From NCBI GenBank assembly GCA_003168255.1, contig PMSU01000116.1:145-38228 (forward strand): 38,084 nt of DNA. The letters run 5' to 3'. Positions 1-7,206 of this stretch are shown piece after piece. The translations under genes and the position numbers were made by a program. How positions within the stretch are numbered: the first letter of the stretch is position 1; each line of letters starts with the position of its first letter. Origin of the DNA: Actinomycetota bacterium (GTDB taxonomy: Bacteria > Actinomycetota > Actinomycetes > Streptosporangiales > Streptosporangiaceae). A model generated the notes under the pieces. It made no database searches. It was not told where the DNA came from and worked only from the letters and a program-made list of their open reading frames with translations.

Positions 1-317
1 GGGTCGGTGGTGCCGGTGTGACAGAAGTAACCCGGCCGGCCTGGTTCCGCGGGCACCGCACGATCGTCCGGGGTCAGGAAACGACGGTTTGTTCCAGGAC
101 GTGCCCTTAATGGCATGATGATCTTGGCGATCAACGGAAGCCCTGCCCGGCTTCTGGGCCGTTTACCCTCTTAAGAGGTACGCAGCGATGGTCCGCTCGC
201 CATCGCGGGGTTGTTCCCCTGAGTACCCGAAGGGGGGCCCGGATACTGCGGGGACCCCGAAGCCGGGACCGCGTGTCTTGTTGCGAGGCGCCATGAGCAG
301 ATCATGATGGGAGCGTC
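1..317. other. Non-coding left edge
   Basis: I see no convincing gene in this stretch. The only structure noticed is a perfect 12-bp palindrome, CCTCTTAAGAGG, at 167-178, about 140 bp before the GNAT gene. The open frames that cross it on the minus strand lack protein-like composition. Confidence 0.4.
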
Positions 318-839
318 ATGAGCGTTGTCCAGCCGGATCGTGTAGCGGCGGAGCGCGTCGAGCTGCGGCAAGTCCCGGCAGGGCTTGCACGAGTCCTGGC
401 CGACCCGGAGGCGGATGATCCTGATTCGCAGTCCTGGGCGCACGGCTACCCGCTGCCCGGGACCCGGGTGGCCGCACGGAATTTCGTACGGCAGGCCGAG
501 GCCGCCGGGGATGGCGGCGACGGTCAGTGGGGCATGTTCCAGATCATCTTGCGCGCGACCGGTGAAGTGATCGGCGACCTCGGTTTCCACGGGCCGCCGG
601 ATGAGGCCGGGACGGTCGAGATCGGCTATAGCATCGTCGAGCAGTACCGCGGGCGCGGCCTGGTGGGTGAGTCGGCGGTGGCCATCTGCGGCCTGGCCTG
701 GTCCCGGCCGGAGGTTACCAGGATCATCGCGCAGACCGAGGAGGGTAACGAGGCGTCTGCGGGCGTTCTGAGGCACGCGGGCTTCCGGGAGGACGGCGTC
801 GCCGATGGCCTGCGGAACTTCTCGCTAGATCGCCCGTAG
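318..839 (+). CDS. GNAT-family N-acetyltransferase (RimJ/RimL-like)
   Basis: A 173-residue protein of the GNAT fold, which transfers an acetyl group from acetyl-CoA to an amine. The middle of the protein has the typical sequence: a beta strand with VIGDLGF near residues 88-94, VEIGYSI near 104-110, and the acetyl-CoA pyrophosphate-binding loop YRGRGLVGE at about 114-122. A late EEGNEASAGVLRHAGF segment (about 142-157) matches the conserved N-x-x-S-x-x-x-x-x-x-x-G-F motif of RimJ/RimL-type enzymes. The ATG at 318 is preceded by GGGAG at good spacing. It is a single gene at the left edge, followed by a REP-like hairpin. The substrate cannot be read from the sequence; such enzymes act on ribosomal proteins, antibiotics or small amines. 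Confidence 0.85.
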   Translation: MSVVQPDRVAAERVELRQVPAGLARVLADPEADDPDSQSWAHGYPLPGTRVAARNFVRQAEAAGDGGDGQWGMFQIILRATGEVIGDLGFHGPPDEAGTVEIGYSIVEQYRGRGLVGESAVAICGLAWSRPEVTRIIAQTEEGNEASAGVLRHAGFREDGVADGLRNFSLDRP

Positions 840-879
840 CAGCCTGATCATCGGCAGCAGGCTGCCGATGGCCCGGCGC

Positions 880-982
880 GCCGCGCCGGGTCGGCCCCAG
901 GGCCGCACGTCCGGCGCGTGCGGCGGGCACGGCGGCGCGCAGCGCCGCCGCCTTGATCCAATATGGCTTAATTCGGCAGCGC
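880..982. repeat. REP-like hairpin repeat, copy 1
   Basis: A GC-rich intergenic repeat containing a perfect 8-bp stem (GGCGGCGC at 931-938, GCGCCGCC at 942-949) with a 3-nt loop. A conserved tail follows: CCTTGATC, then AATA, GGCT and AATTCGGCAG. The same hairpin plus tail recurs at 5349-5456, and a tail-degenerate form at 7980-8045. It lies just downstream of the GNAT gene, so it may also terminate transcription, although no T-run follows. Confidence 0.6.
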
Positions 983-1055
983 AGCGCATAGGCGCGATGA
1001 CGAGCTGCCAACGATGCTAGCGGTGTGGTGATGGTCGTCGAATGCTCCTTCCTGG

Positions 1056-1165
1056 GGTGCTAGGCACACCTCCAGGCAGCGCTGTACTGACCAGCGAAAA
1101 CGCAGGTCGCTGACGAGCGAAAGGCCGATAGGGCAGTGGTTGCCTGAACAATCTTCATGTCTGCC
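1056..1165. repeat. Degenerate tRNA-end plus tail repeat (copy A)
   Basis: The most decayed member of the att-like repeat family. Only a trace of the tRNA part remains (tgctaggcacac near 1059-1070). The tail is clear: GCTGTACTGACCAGCGAAAA followed by GCAGGTC, GACGAGCGAAAG and CTGAACAATCTTC. It aligns with the tails at 2276-2355, 5665-5745 and 6675-6755. It sits just upstream of the first DUF6247 gene, as copy D does for the second. Confidence 0.55.
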
Positions 1166-1270
1166 TGCATGGCGGCCCAGGAACGCTAAACGACAGCCCG
1201 GTCAGTAACGCCGACCGCCTGTCAGCACCCGAGCCTAGCTGGGTTCAACGCCGATCTACGGGAGCCGACC

Positions 1271-1606
1271 ATGACCGCGTCGCATGCGGGACGTCCGCAG
1301 ATGCTGCCCCGGCCCGCGTGCACCCCTGCGGCGATCCGCGCTGTGCTGGCCGCGAATGCCGACCCCGCCGTGCTGAAGCGCTACAACGATGAACTGGATG
1401 CGGCGTTCGAGGAAGCCCGCGAGCACGGGGACCTGACACCGCCGGTCCAAACAGTCCGGCGCTGGTGGTTCGAGGCGGACGCCTGGCGAGATCCGGATGC
1501 TCAGCGGGAGTTCCTGGCACGCGTCGAGCGCTATCAGCGTGAGGGTCCTCCACCGCCCGCAGAGCGCATAAGCAGGCAGGAGATCCGCGTCCAGTACGGC
1601 GTCTAA
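1271..1606 (+). CDS. DUF6247-like protein, copy 1
   Basis: An acidic 111-residue protein resembling the actinobacterial DUF6247 family, whose function is unknown. It has a Pro/Ala-rich N-terminus, a central helical stretch (KRYNDELDAAFEEAREHGDL, about 37-56), a WW-containing segment (RRWWFEADAWRD) and a basic tail. It is about 90% identical to the protein at 6868-7203. The ATG at 1271 is preceded by ACGGGAG. A second small gene begins 3 nt after its stop, as in the other copy, so the two form a module with toxin-antitoxin-like layout. In this copy the partner is broken. Assignment to the family is from memory of its signature, not a search. Confidence 0.7.
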   Translation: MTASHAGRPQMLPRPACTPAAIRAVLAANADPAVLKRYNDELDAAFEEAREHGDLTPPVQTVRRWWFEADAWRDPDAQREFLARVERYQREGPPPPAERISRQEIRVQYGV

Positions 1607-1609
1607 GAC

Positions 1610-1860
1610 ATGTACCGATGGGAGCTGGACGATCCCGCAGAGCCGGAATTCGCCAGCTTGAGCCAGGAATGCTGACTGCATTTATGGATGCGGTTGTGAT
1701 CGTTGACCCAGTGGAGTATCAGCGCCGAGCTGACGAGCCCGCTGATTCGCCGCCTGCACCAATGCGCACACTACACTTCGGCCAGCACCACGAGGGTCTT
1801 ATCACTTCGTGCCGCCGCCGAGGTACCTATGCTGCGCATCCACCCTTGATCTTCCATAAG
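1610..1860 (+). pseudogene. Broken partner of DUF6247 protein
   Basis: Homologous to the intact 89-residue gene at 7207-7476. It starts with the same MYRWELD sequence at 1610, but about 10 nt are missing near 1668 relative to the intact copy. Translation therefore runs into a TGA at 1674 (reading ...SQEC then stop), while the matching MDAVVIVDPVEYQRR sequence continues in another frame. Similarity fades after about 1800, where a second frame change appears (GLIT is followed by an Arg-rich unrelated tail). This copy is almost certainly non-functional. Confidence 0.7.
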
Positions 1861-2220
1861 GAAGCTCAGCACGGGCATACTCGTCGAGATCGTCGATGAC
1901 AAAAAGGGCGCTCCGCCACTGGTCTGGCCAAACGGCAAAAGACGAGATTCACCTGAGCGTGCACGCTCGCATGTTCCACCATCGGCGCCCTGCGTCACCT
2001 TGCCGTCTTGGCGGATTTCGATATAGCAGATAGTAGGTGATCGATATGGAAAATCCATGCCTGAGGCTGCTGCGCTACATGGTTCCATGGCTGATCTCCT
2101 CCGAACAGAATTATCTGCCAGAGACGTACGGAGCAGCAACACGTTCGCAGTATCGCCAGCGTGGAAGATCGGCGGGGTGGCCTGCCGGCCGCCTATGAGG
2201 CGTCAGCGCCCCGAGCATCA
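1861..2220. other. Intergenic remnant region
   Basis: About 360 bp of lower-GC sequence with no convincing gene. A 50-codon frame from the ATG at 2046 and a longer minus-strand frame exist, but neither has recognisable domain sequence or a good ribosome-binding site. It is probably decayed island DNA between two att-like repeats. Confidence 0.4.
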
Positions 2221-2355
2221 GTGCCCCGAGCAGGATTCGAACCTGCGGCCCACTGCTTAGGAGGCACAACAGACTCAGCGCTGTACTGACCTGCGAAAAC
2301 CCAGGTCACCAGCGAGCGAAAGCCCAATAGGCAGTCGTTCCCAGAATGATCTTCT
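2221..2355. repeat. tRNA-Arg 3'-half remnant plus tail (copy B)
   Basis: On the minus strand the first 45 bp read as the 3' half of a tRNA, from the CTCCTAA anticodon loop through a T-arm with a GCAGG/CCTGC stem to the CGGGGC acceptor end. The tail (ctgtactgacctgcgaaaa, ccaggtca, gcgagcgaaag, then gaatgatcttct) is shared with copies A, C and D. This is what an attachment site left by element insertion into the 3' end of a tRNA-Arg gene would look like. Confidence 0.7.
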
Positions 2356-2423
2356 TAGGCCTGCGCGACCAGCCTCCGGCCGCGTCCCACAAATTTAGCC
2401 GACCGCCGGTACTCGAGGTCAAT

Positions 2424-2444
2424 GTGATACAAAAAGGTGATACA
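2424..2444. promoter_or_regulatory. Possible antitoxin operator (direct repeat)
   Basis: Two exact GTGATACA octamers at 2424-2431 and 2437-2444, offset by 13 bp, lie directly upstream of the antitoxin start at 2453. Antitoxins of this class usually repress their own promoter by binding short repeats near the start. The role here is inferred from position alone. Confidence 0.35.
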
Positions 2445-2452
2445 GTGATGGC

Positions 2453-2749
2453 ATGGCGGCCTCAGAGAAGCATGTCGTCGGCCTACGGGACTTGCGTCAC
2501 CACACCAGCGAGGTGCTGGCTCGGGTCCGGCACGGCGAAGTCATCGACATCACCGAGTACGGACAGCTCATCGCTCGTATCGTCCCCGTCGATGACCGCG
2601 CGCCTACCCCGATCCTGGCGCGACTAGTCGCATCGGGACGCGCCAGCCTTGCCCGGCGCCCTGGTTACCGCCCACGCATGCGGCCTGGCGATGGCACCGA
2701 TCTTCTCTCCAACACCCTCTCAGCATTGCGGGACGAGGAACGCTGGTGA
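2453..2749 (+). CDS. Type II antitoxin, Phd/YefM-VapB type
   Basis: A 98-residue antitoxin. The N-terminal half has the Phd/YefM fold sequence VGLRDLRHHTSEVLARVRHGE (about 9-29) followed by the ITEYGQLIARIVP beta-hairpin, which normally dimerises and binds DNA. The C-terminal half (about 50-98) is the flexible toxin-neutralising part. The ATG at 2453 is chosen; an AAAAAGG lies about 15 nt upstream and another ATG at 2448 is out of frame. The stop overlaps the GTG start of the toxin gene by 4 bp, indicating translational coupling. Its role would be to bind and inhibit the adjacent PIN-domain RNase and autoregulate the pair. Confidence 0.85.
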   Translation: MAASEKHVVGLRDLRHHTSEVLARVRHGEVIDITEYGQLIARIVPVDDRAPTPILARLVASGRASLARRPGYRPRMRPGDGTDLLSNTLSALRDEERW

Positions 2750-3147
2750 GCCTGTATTACGCCGATACGTCTGCAGTCATAAAGCTCTTGGTCGAAGAAA
2801 CGAATTCCAAGGCGTTTGCCGCGTTCTATGATAATCACACGGATGCTGAATGGGTGAGTTCAGCACTACTCCGCGTCGAAGTCACGCGGGCCGTCTCCCG
2901 GGCAATGCCCATTTTGCTGCCCGACGCCCGCGACTTGCTGCTCGCTTTTTCTTACGTTGCCATTGATGATGAAATTGTTGAGGCGGCGATGAACGAGCCC
3001 GATCGCATGCTTCGCTCCCTCGACGCCATCCACCTTGCTACGGCGCGCCTTCTCGGCCCAGACCTAGATGCGCTCGCCACCTACGACGACCGCCTCACCA
3101 ATGCCGCCGGAGACGCTGGCATACACACGATCTCCCCCAAGGACTGA
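2746..3147 (+). CDS. vapC: PIN-domain ribonuclease toxin, VapC type
   Basis: A 133-residue PIN-domain protein. The metal-binding acidic residues expected for the active site are present: Asp in YYADTSAVIKLL near residue 7, Glu in LLRVEVTRA near 43, Asp in SLDAIHLATA near 95 and Asp in TYDDRL near 115. Known VapC toxins cleave tRNA or rRNA. The GTG start overlaps the antitoxin stop (GTGA), a typical vapBC arrangement, and the length is normal. It looks intact. The pair sits between two tRNA-end repeats in the island, consistent with a stabilisation cassette carried by a former mobile element. Confidence 0.88.
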   Translation: MSLYYADTSAVIKLLVEETNSKAFAAFYDNHTDAEWVSSALLRVEVTRAVSRAMPILLPDARDLLLAFSYVAIDDEIVEAAMNEPDRMLRSLDAIHLATARLLGPDLDALATYDDRLTNAAGDAGIHTISPKD

Positions 3148-3152
3148 CCTAG

Positions 3153-3194
3153 AGCCGCGAGCAGGATTCGAACCTGCGGCCTACTGCTTAGGAG
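3153..3194. repeat. tRNA-Arg 3'-half remnant (copy E, no tail)
   Basis: A 42-bp piece matching copies B and C over the T-arm and anticodon loop (gagcaggattcgaacctgcgg, then ctactgcttaggag). The acceptor end is altered (GCCGCGAG instead of GCCCCGAG), and the similarity stops at GGAG; the roughly 100-bp tail is missing. It lies just after the vapC stop. Confidence 0.65.
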
Positions 3195-3502
3195 ATCGTT
3201 TCGGGCAGGGTGCCCACCTGCTCGTGCCCAGCTCAGCCGGTCCGTGCATATTCCGGATCATGGATGTTTCCGCCGTATCCGCCCGCACCGTGCAGGGGAT
3301 GGCACGCGTCCGGTCCGGGCAGGCTCCGGCCTGGCCCTTGGTTCTGACCGGAGTGTCCGCAGAGGTCTCCAGGGTCAAGCGTGACTTCGCGTGTACGTTG
3401 ACGGGTGCCTTTCCGCCTGTGCTTGCTGTCCTCCGGGCACAGTCGCGCCTGGGTCTGGAGGGGCGGGCACGTACACTCAGCGGGCCATTCCCGGAGCTGA
3501 GA
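3195..3502. other. Intergenic stretch, nothing recognised
   Basis: About 300 bp between the tRNA-end remnant and the convergent end of the HxlR gene. Long frames exist on the plus strand but have shadow-type composition. No promoter or hairpin stands out. Confidence 0.35.
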
Positions 3503-4204
3503 TTAACCCGGCCGCCTGCCCTGTCTGTTATCCGGGCGGTCCACTGCGGCGAATGCGGAGAGGGTGAACCACTGGGGGACGGCGCGGCGTAGCTGTGCTG
3601 GTCCGTCGATTGTGACGGCTGCGGCGTGCAGGGCGTCGGGCCAGCTGAGGTCTCCCCGCCAGATCCGGGTCATGTTCAGCAGGGTGGCGGTGATGGTGAT
3701 CGAGACGGGGTAGCCGGGGTCAGCGTCGCAGACGTCGGCGTCCTCGGGCGTGATCACCAGCCACCAGTAGCGTGCGGGCGGGAGCACGTCGGGGAAGCTG
3801 AAGCTGATCACAGTCCGCTCCTTGGGGACAGCCTGGTGGTCGATGTTGCGGTGCATGTCCCACAGCAGCAGTTTCGGGTCGAGATCTTCCTCGCCGATTT
3901 CCCCGATCCAGCGGATGCCCCAGGCACCCAGCGCCTCGACGACCGGGTACAGCTCGCGGCCTGCGGCGGTGAGCACGTAGCGCACGCCGCCGCTGTTGTC
4001 GTGCCGGTCTACGATCCCGGCCCGGGTGAGCTGGTGCAGCCGCTTGGACAGCAGGGTGGGAGACATCCGCGGCACCCCGCGGCGCAGCTCGTTGAAATGC
4101 TGGCTGCCAGTTACCAGCTCGCGGACGATCAACATGGTCCACCGCTCGTCTAGCAGCTCCATGGCTTTGGCGACCGGGCAGAACTGGTGGTAAGAGGAGC
4201 TCAT
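3503..4204 (-). CDS. HxlR-family transcriptional regulator
   Basis: A 233-residue regulator. The first 100 residues form an HxlR winged helix: CPVAKAMELLDERWTMLIVRELV (about 9-31) is the family signature with its conserved cysteine, followed by FNELRRGVPRMSPTLLSKRL (the recognition helix region) and the wing GGVRYVLTAAGREL. The C-terminal half (about 115-220) is longer than in minimal HxlR proteins and resembles an SCP2-like ligand domain. The gene diverges from the methyltransferase gene at 4346 and the 141-bp gap holds two palindromes, so it probably controls itself and the methyltransferase. The signal it senses is unknown; the conserved Cys may be redox sensitive. Confidence 0.88.
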   Translation of the reverse strand: MSSSYHQFCPVAKAMELLDERWTMLIVRELVTGSQHFNELRRGVPRMSPTLLSKRLHQLTRAGIVDRHDNSGGVRYVLTAAGRELYPVVEALGAWGIRWIGEIGEEDLDPKLLLWDMHRNIDHQAVPKERTVISFSFPDVLPPARYWWLVITPEDADVCDADPGYPVSITITATLLNMTRIWRGDLSWPDALHAAAVTIDGPAQLRRAVPQWFTLSAFAAVDRPDNRQGRRPG

Positions 4205-4210
4205 GCCCAG

Positions 4211-4264
4211 CAGGGTAACCCTGGCCTTGGATCAGGCCCATTCCTAGTACAGATCATGTACTAG
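4211..4264. promoter_or_regulatory. Palindromic operators between HxlR and methyltransferase
   Basis: Two inverted repeats are visible. CTAGTACA (4244-4251) and TGTACTAG (4257-4264) form a perfect 8-bp pair around a 5-nt spacer. CAGGGT and ACCCTG (4211-4223) form a second pair around one base close to the regulator's start codon. HxlR proteins bind as dimers to such dyads, so these are good candidate sites for the divergently encoded regulator. The assignment is inferred from symmetry and position. Confidence 0.6.
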
Positions 4265-4345
4265 CTGCGCGCCCCGGCCGCGTCCTACCGTCGCTCCTGT
4301 GGCAGCCCGCCCACGGCCGCCAGGGACACGTTGAGGAGGGCCGTC

Positions 4346-5185
4346 ATGACCGCACCGACTGCCGCGACCGAAGCTGACCGGACGCTGAAAGAAAAGCACC
4401 GCGCGATGTGGGCGCTGGGTGACTACCCCGCCCTGGCCGCTGACATCATTCCCGGGCTGGGGCAGATCCTCGTTACCGCGTGCGGGATGCGGGCCGGAGA
4501 CCGGGTGCTGGATGTGGCTGCTGGATCTGGCAACGCCGCGATTCCCGCCGCTCACGCCGGGGCACGTGTAGTCGCCAGTGACCTCACCCCTGAACTGCTG
4601 GCCGCCGGGCAGCGGCAGGCTGCGCAGCAGGGCATTGAGCTGGAGTGGCGGCAGGCCGACGCCGAGGCGCTCCCGTTCGGTGATGACCAGTTCGATGTCG
4701 TCATGTCCTGCCTGGGGGTCATGTTCGCCCCGCACCACCAGGCCAGTGCCGATGAACTAGTCCGGGTATGCCGCCCGGGCGGCACCGTCGGCCTGCTCAA
4801 CTGGACCCCGGAAGGCTTCATTGGCCAGATGTTCGCGGCCATGAAGCCGTACGCCCCCCCGCCACCGCCTGGCGCGCAGCCACCGCCGATGTGGGGCCGC
4901 GAAGACCACGTCCGCGCACTGCTCGGCGATCGGGTCCGCGACGTGTCGGTACGGCGCGAGACCGTCCGAGTCGGCTTGTTCGCCCGGCCCGCGGACTTCC
5001 GGGATTACTTCAAGGGCCGCTACGGGCCGACCATCGCCGCCTACCGGAACATCGCTGCCGACCCGGCCCGCACCGCCGCGCTCGACCAGGAACTCGCCGA
5101 CCTCGCCCGCCGCCACGATCACGGCACCGGAACCACCGTCATGGACTGGGAATATCTGCTCCTTACCGCGCGAATGCAGCCCTGA
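4346..5185 (+). CDS. Class I SAM-dependent methyltransferase (UbiE-like)
   Basis: A 279-residue methyltransferase. Motif I (VLDVAAGSGNAAIPAA, about residues 53-68) binds S-adenosylmethionine; acidic motif II follows as ARVVASDLTPELL, and motif III as QADAEALPFGDDQFDVVMSCLGVMF, typical of UbiE/Methyltransf_11 proteins. The late region GGTVGLLNWTPEGFIGQMF is the usual motif after the core. The ATG at 4346 follows GAGGAGGG with 5 nt spacing, better than the upstream in-frame TTG at 4331. It is divergent from the HxlR regulator with shared operators, so it is probably the regulated target. The substrate is unknown. It lies in the island, not the biosynthetic cluster. Confidence 0.85.
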   Translation: MTAPTAATEADRTLKEKHRAMWALGDYPALAADIIPGLGQILVTACGMRAGDRVLDVAAGSGNAAIPAAHAGARVVASDLTPELLAAGQRQAAQQGIELEWRQADAEALPFGDDQFDVVMSCLGVMFAPHHQASADELVRVCRPGGTVGLLNWTPEGFIGQMFAAMKPYAPPPPPGAQPPPMWGREDHVRALLGDRVRDVSVRRETVRVGLFARPADFRDYFKGRYGPTIAAYRNIAADPARTAALDQELADLARRHDHGTGTTVMDWEYLLLTARMQP

Positions 5186-5348
5186 CCGGCGCACGGTAAG
5201 GCCAGGATTCCCGGTCCCGACGTCTTCCCGATAGCCGCCCACCCCTGGCGCGCGGCCACGAGTTGGACGATCGGGAGCGAGGAAGGCCGCTCGCACGGCA
5301 CCTCGCCAGTTCCGTACTGTCGTTGATCAGCGGGTCCTGTGGCGGGTG

Positions 5349-5456
5349 GTCCGGCGTGCGCCGCGGGCGGGCCTCCCAAGGCAGAGCCCGCGGCGCTGGC
5401 GCCGGGCCGACGGCGCCTGCGGCGCCGCCTTGATCTAATACGGCTCAATTCGGCAG
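5349..5456. repeat. REP-like hairpin repeat, copy 2
   Basis: Hairpin CGGCGCC (5411-5417), loop TGC, GGCGCCG (5421-5427), with the conserved tail CCTTGATC, AATA, GGCT and AATTCGGCAG. It matches copy 1 at 880-982 and lies downstream of the methyltransferase gene. Confidence 0.6.
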
Positions 5457-5564
5457 TGTTTTGCGGGAGTCCGTTCTAGGGCTGCTGGTGGGCCGATCGT
5501 GTCGGGTGATGGCGACGCCGGTCAGGACGATGAGAGCGCTTCATGAGTGATCTTTAGCAAGATC

Positions 5565-5745
5565 AGCTAGCTGCCGTCTGAGCTGGGGAGAAGCAAGAGA
5601 TGATCTTGAGCGCCCCGAGCAGGATTCGAACCTGCGGCCTACTGCTTAGGAGGCACAAACCACTCAGCGCCGTGCTGACCTGCGAAAACCCAGGTCAGCG
5701 ACGAGCGAAACCCCGAATGGCAGTAGTTCTCTGAACGATCTTGCT
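5565..5745. repeat. tRNA-Arg 3'-half remnant plus tail (copy C)
   Basis: The tRNA part is at 5612-5656, with a T-stem of GCAGG/CCTGC and the CTCCTAA loop (minus strand). The tail includes the inverted repeat GCTGACCTG/CAGGTCAGC around CGAAAACC (5673-5698). Before the tRNA part, CAGCTAGC and TCTGAGCTGGGG are shared with the region before copy D at 6590-6612, so similarity extends on both sides. Confidence 0.7.
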
Positions 5746-6154
5746 AACTGGCCTTGGCGGTGAGTTGCGAGACCCGCTGAGGACTGATGCCCAGCAACGC
5801 GGCGGCATCTCGGACAGATAGCCCCCTGGCCACAAGGCGGATAGCGGCTTGCTCGGTCTGAGCCGTTGCGGCGGCCGCGAGTTCGTCGGCCTGCCGCCGC
5901 AAGCGCCGGACCTCCATCGCGGTGCTGTCTAGCTCCGGGTCACCCGTGTGATAGTCGTAGTCGATCACCAGCTTCGGCATGGCCTCATCGGGCAAGTCAG
6001 CGGCCAGCACGATCACCTCGCGCACCGCCTGGTCCAGCCCCGGCAGGCTGCGAGCGTAGGTGTGGGCACCTTGCAGGTCAGGAACGTCTGCCAGCCAGCG
6101 TCCATCTTCCCGGGTCACGACCACCCGGTAAACGCGCTCGCTCACCGCAGCCAT
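5744..6154 (-). CDS. HicB-like antitoxin / DNA-binding protein
   Basis: About 136 residues. The N-terminal half (VYRVVVTREDGRWLADVPDLQGAHTYARSL, then LDQAVREVIVLAADLPDE) matches the HicB fold, a degraded RNase H-like domain. The C-terminus holds a helix-turn-helix (AIRLVARGLSVRDAAALLGISPQRVSQL, about 102-129) likely to bind DNA. The ATG at 6154 has its GGGAAGGG only about one base away; a GTG at 6145 (VSERVYRV) has better spacing and may be the true start. HicB normally neutralises the small RNase HicA, but no hicA gene is visible beside it, so it is either an orphan antitoxin or a stand-alone regulator. Confidence 0.75.
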   Translation of the reverse strand: MAAVSERVYRVVVTREDGRWLADVPDLQGAHTYARSLPGLDQAVREVIVLAADLPDEAMPKLVIDYDYHTGDPELDSTAMEVRRLRRQADELAAAATAQTEQAAIRLVARGLSVRDAAALLGISPQRVSQLTAKAS

Positions 6155-6210
6155 CCCTTCCCGAACGCGCCGTCGTTGACGACAATGGCAGCCGCTCCCG
6201 GCACTGTGTG

Positions 6211-6516
6211 TTAATGCGCGGTTTGCAGCCTGGCGCCGGGCTGAATCGCGTCGGGCTCGATGCCTACTCCCACGATGGCAATCAGCGTTCCCAGCGCCGG
6301 ATTGCGCCCTGGCACCCTTGGGGCTGCATCGAAACCGGTGCACTGGAACCGGAGCGGCGGCGTTGCTCCCGGACTGCTGGGTTGGATCAGTTCGAGGTGG
6401 TCACCGATACGCAGGGTTCCCTGTTCGATGACCCCCATGATGACAGTTCCCGGGCGGCCAGTGATCCGGAAAGCACTTTCAACTTCAAGTACAACCGGCA
6501 AGTCATCATCCTCCAT
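6211..6516 (-). CDS. Small EF-Tu domain-2-like protein
   Basis: A 101-residue protein whose sequence (LPVVLEVESAFRITGRPGTVIMGVIEQGTLRIGDHLELI) resembles the beta-barrel domain 2 of translational GTPases such as EF-Tu. In those proteins the matching stretch is F.I.GRGTVV.G.IE.G.L..GD. No GTPase domain is present and the length fits only the barrel. Small free-standing proteins of this kind occur in actinomycetes; their role is not known to me. It is on the same strand as the HicB-like gene, 57 bp upstream of it, and the two could be co-transcribed. It is bounded on the right by an att-like repeat. Confidence 0.65.
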   Translation of the reverse strand: MEDDDLPVVLEVESAFRITGRPGTVIMGVIEQGTLRIGDHLELIQPSSPGATPPLRFQCTGFDAAPRVPGRNPALGTLIAIVGVGIEPDAIQPGARLQTAH

Positions 6517-6589
6517 GAATACGTCCTGATCTTGCCTGTCTCATGTGCACAGGTAAAGGACCTGCACTCCTGAGGCCCGACGATAGCCA

Positions 6590-6760
6590 AACAGCTAGCC
6601 TCTGAGCTGGGGTTTGGGTGGGCGCCCCGAGCGTGATTCGAACACGCGACCTACTGCTAGGAGGCACACGGGGCTCAGCGCTGTGCTGACCAGCGAAAAC
6701 CCAGGTCAGGGACGAGCAGAAACCCGGTATGCAGTCGTTCTCTTAATGATCTTCAAGCAT
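6590..6760. repeat. tRNA-Arg 3'-half remnant plus tail (copy D)
   Basis: The tRNA part is at 6624-6666. Its T-stem GCGTG/CACGC differs from copies B and C yet still pairs, and one T of the anticodon loop is missing (ctgctaggagg). The tail (gctgtgctgaccagcgaaaa, ccaggtca, gacgagcagaaa, then aatgatcttcaagcatgcctg) matches copies A to C and runs up to the second DUF6247 gene. Confidence 0.7.
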
Positions 6761-6867
6761 GCCTGTAGGCGGCCTAGGAACTCGAAACGGCGACCGGTCA
6801 GTAACGCCGGCCGTCTGTCGGTGCGCGAGCCTATGCTGGGTACTACGCCGATCGAGAGGAGCTGCCG

Positions 6868-7203
6868 GTGACCGCCTCGCATGCCGGACGTCCGCAGATG
6901 CTGCCCCGGCCCGCATGCACCCCTGCGGCGATCCGCGCTGTGCTGGCAGAGAATGCCGACCCCGCCGTGCTGAAGCGCTACGACGATGAACTGGATGCAG
7001 CGTTCGAGGAAGCCCGCGAGCAAGGCGACCTGACACCGCTGATCCAGGCAGTCCGGCGCTGGTGGTTCGAGGCAGACGCCTGGCGAGATCCAAACGCCCA
7101 TCAGGAGTTCCTGGCACGCGTCAAGCGCTATCAGCGCGAGGGCCCCCCACCACCCGTAGAGCGCGTAAACAGGCAGGAGATCCGCGCCCGGTACGGCGTC
7201 TAA
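6868..7203 (+). CDS. DUF6247-like protein, copy 2
   Basis: A 111-residue acidic protein nearly identical to the one at 1271-1606, with conservative differences such as Lys/Glu swaps. It starts with GTG, preceded by GAGAGGAG at 6-nt spacing. It is followed after 3 nt by an intact partner gene, so this is the functional copy of the two-gene module. Helical composition, high charge and tight pairing with a smaller basic/hydrophobic partner would fit an antitoxin or immunity role, but no characterised homologue is known to me. Confidence 0.72.
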   Translation: MTASHAGRPQMLPRPACTPAAIRAVLAENADPAVLKRYDDELDAAFEEAREQGDLTPLIQAVRRWWFEADAWRDPNAHQEFLARVKRYQREGPPPPVERVNRQEIRARYGV

Positions 7204-7206
7204 GAC

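Noticed and set aside
2221..6666. Functional tRNA genes at the four remnants
   Set aside because: Only the 3' half is present in each; the D-arm and 5' acceptor strand are missing, and one has a base lost in the anticodon loop.
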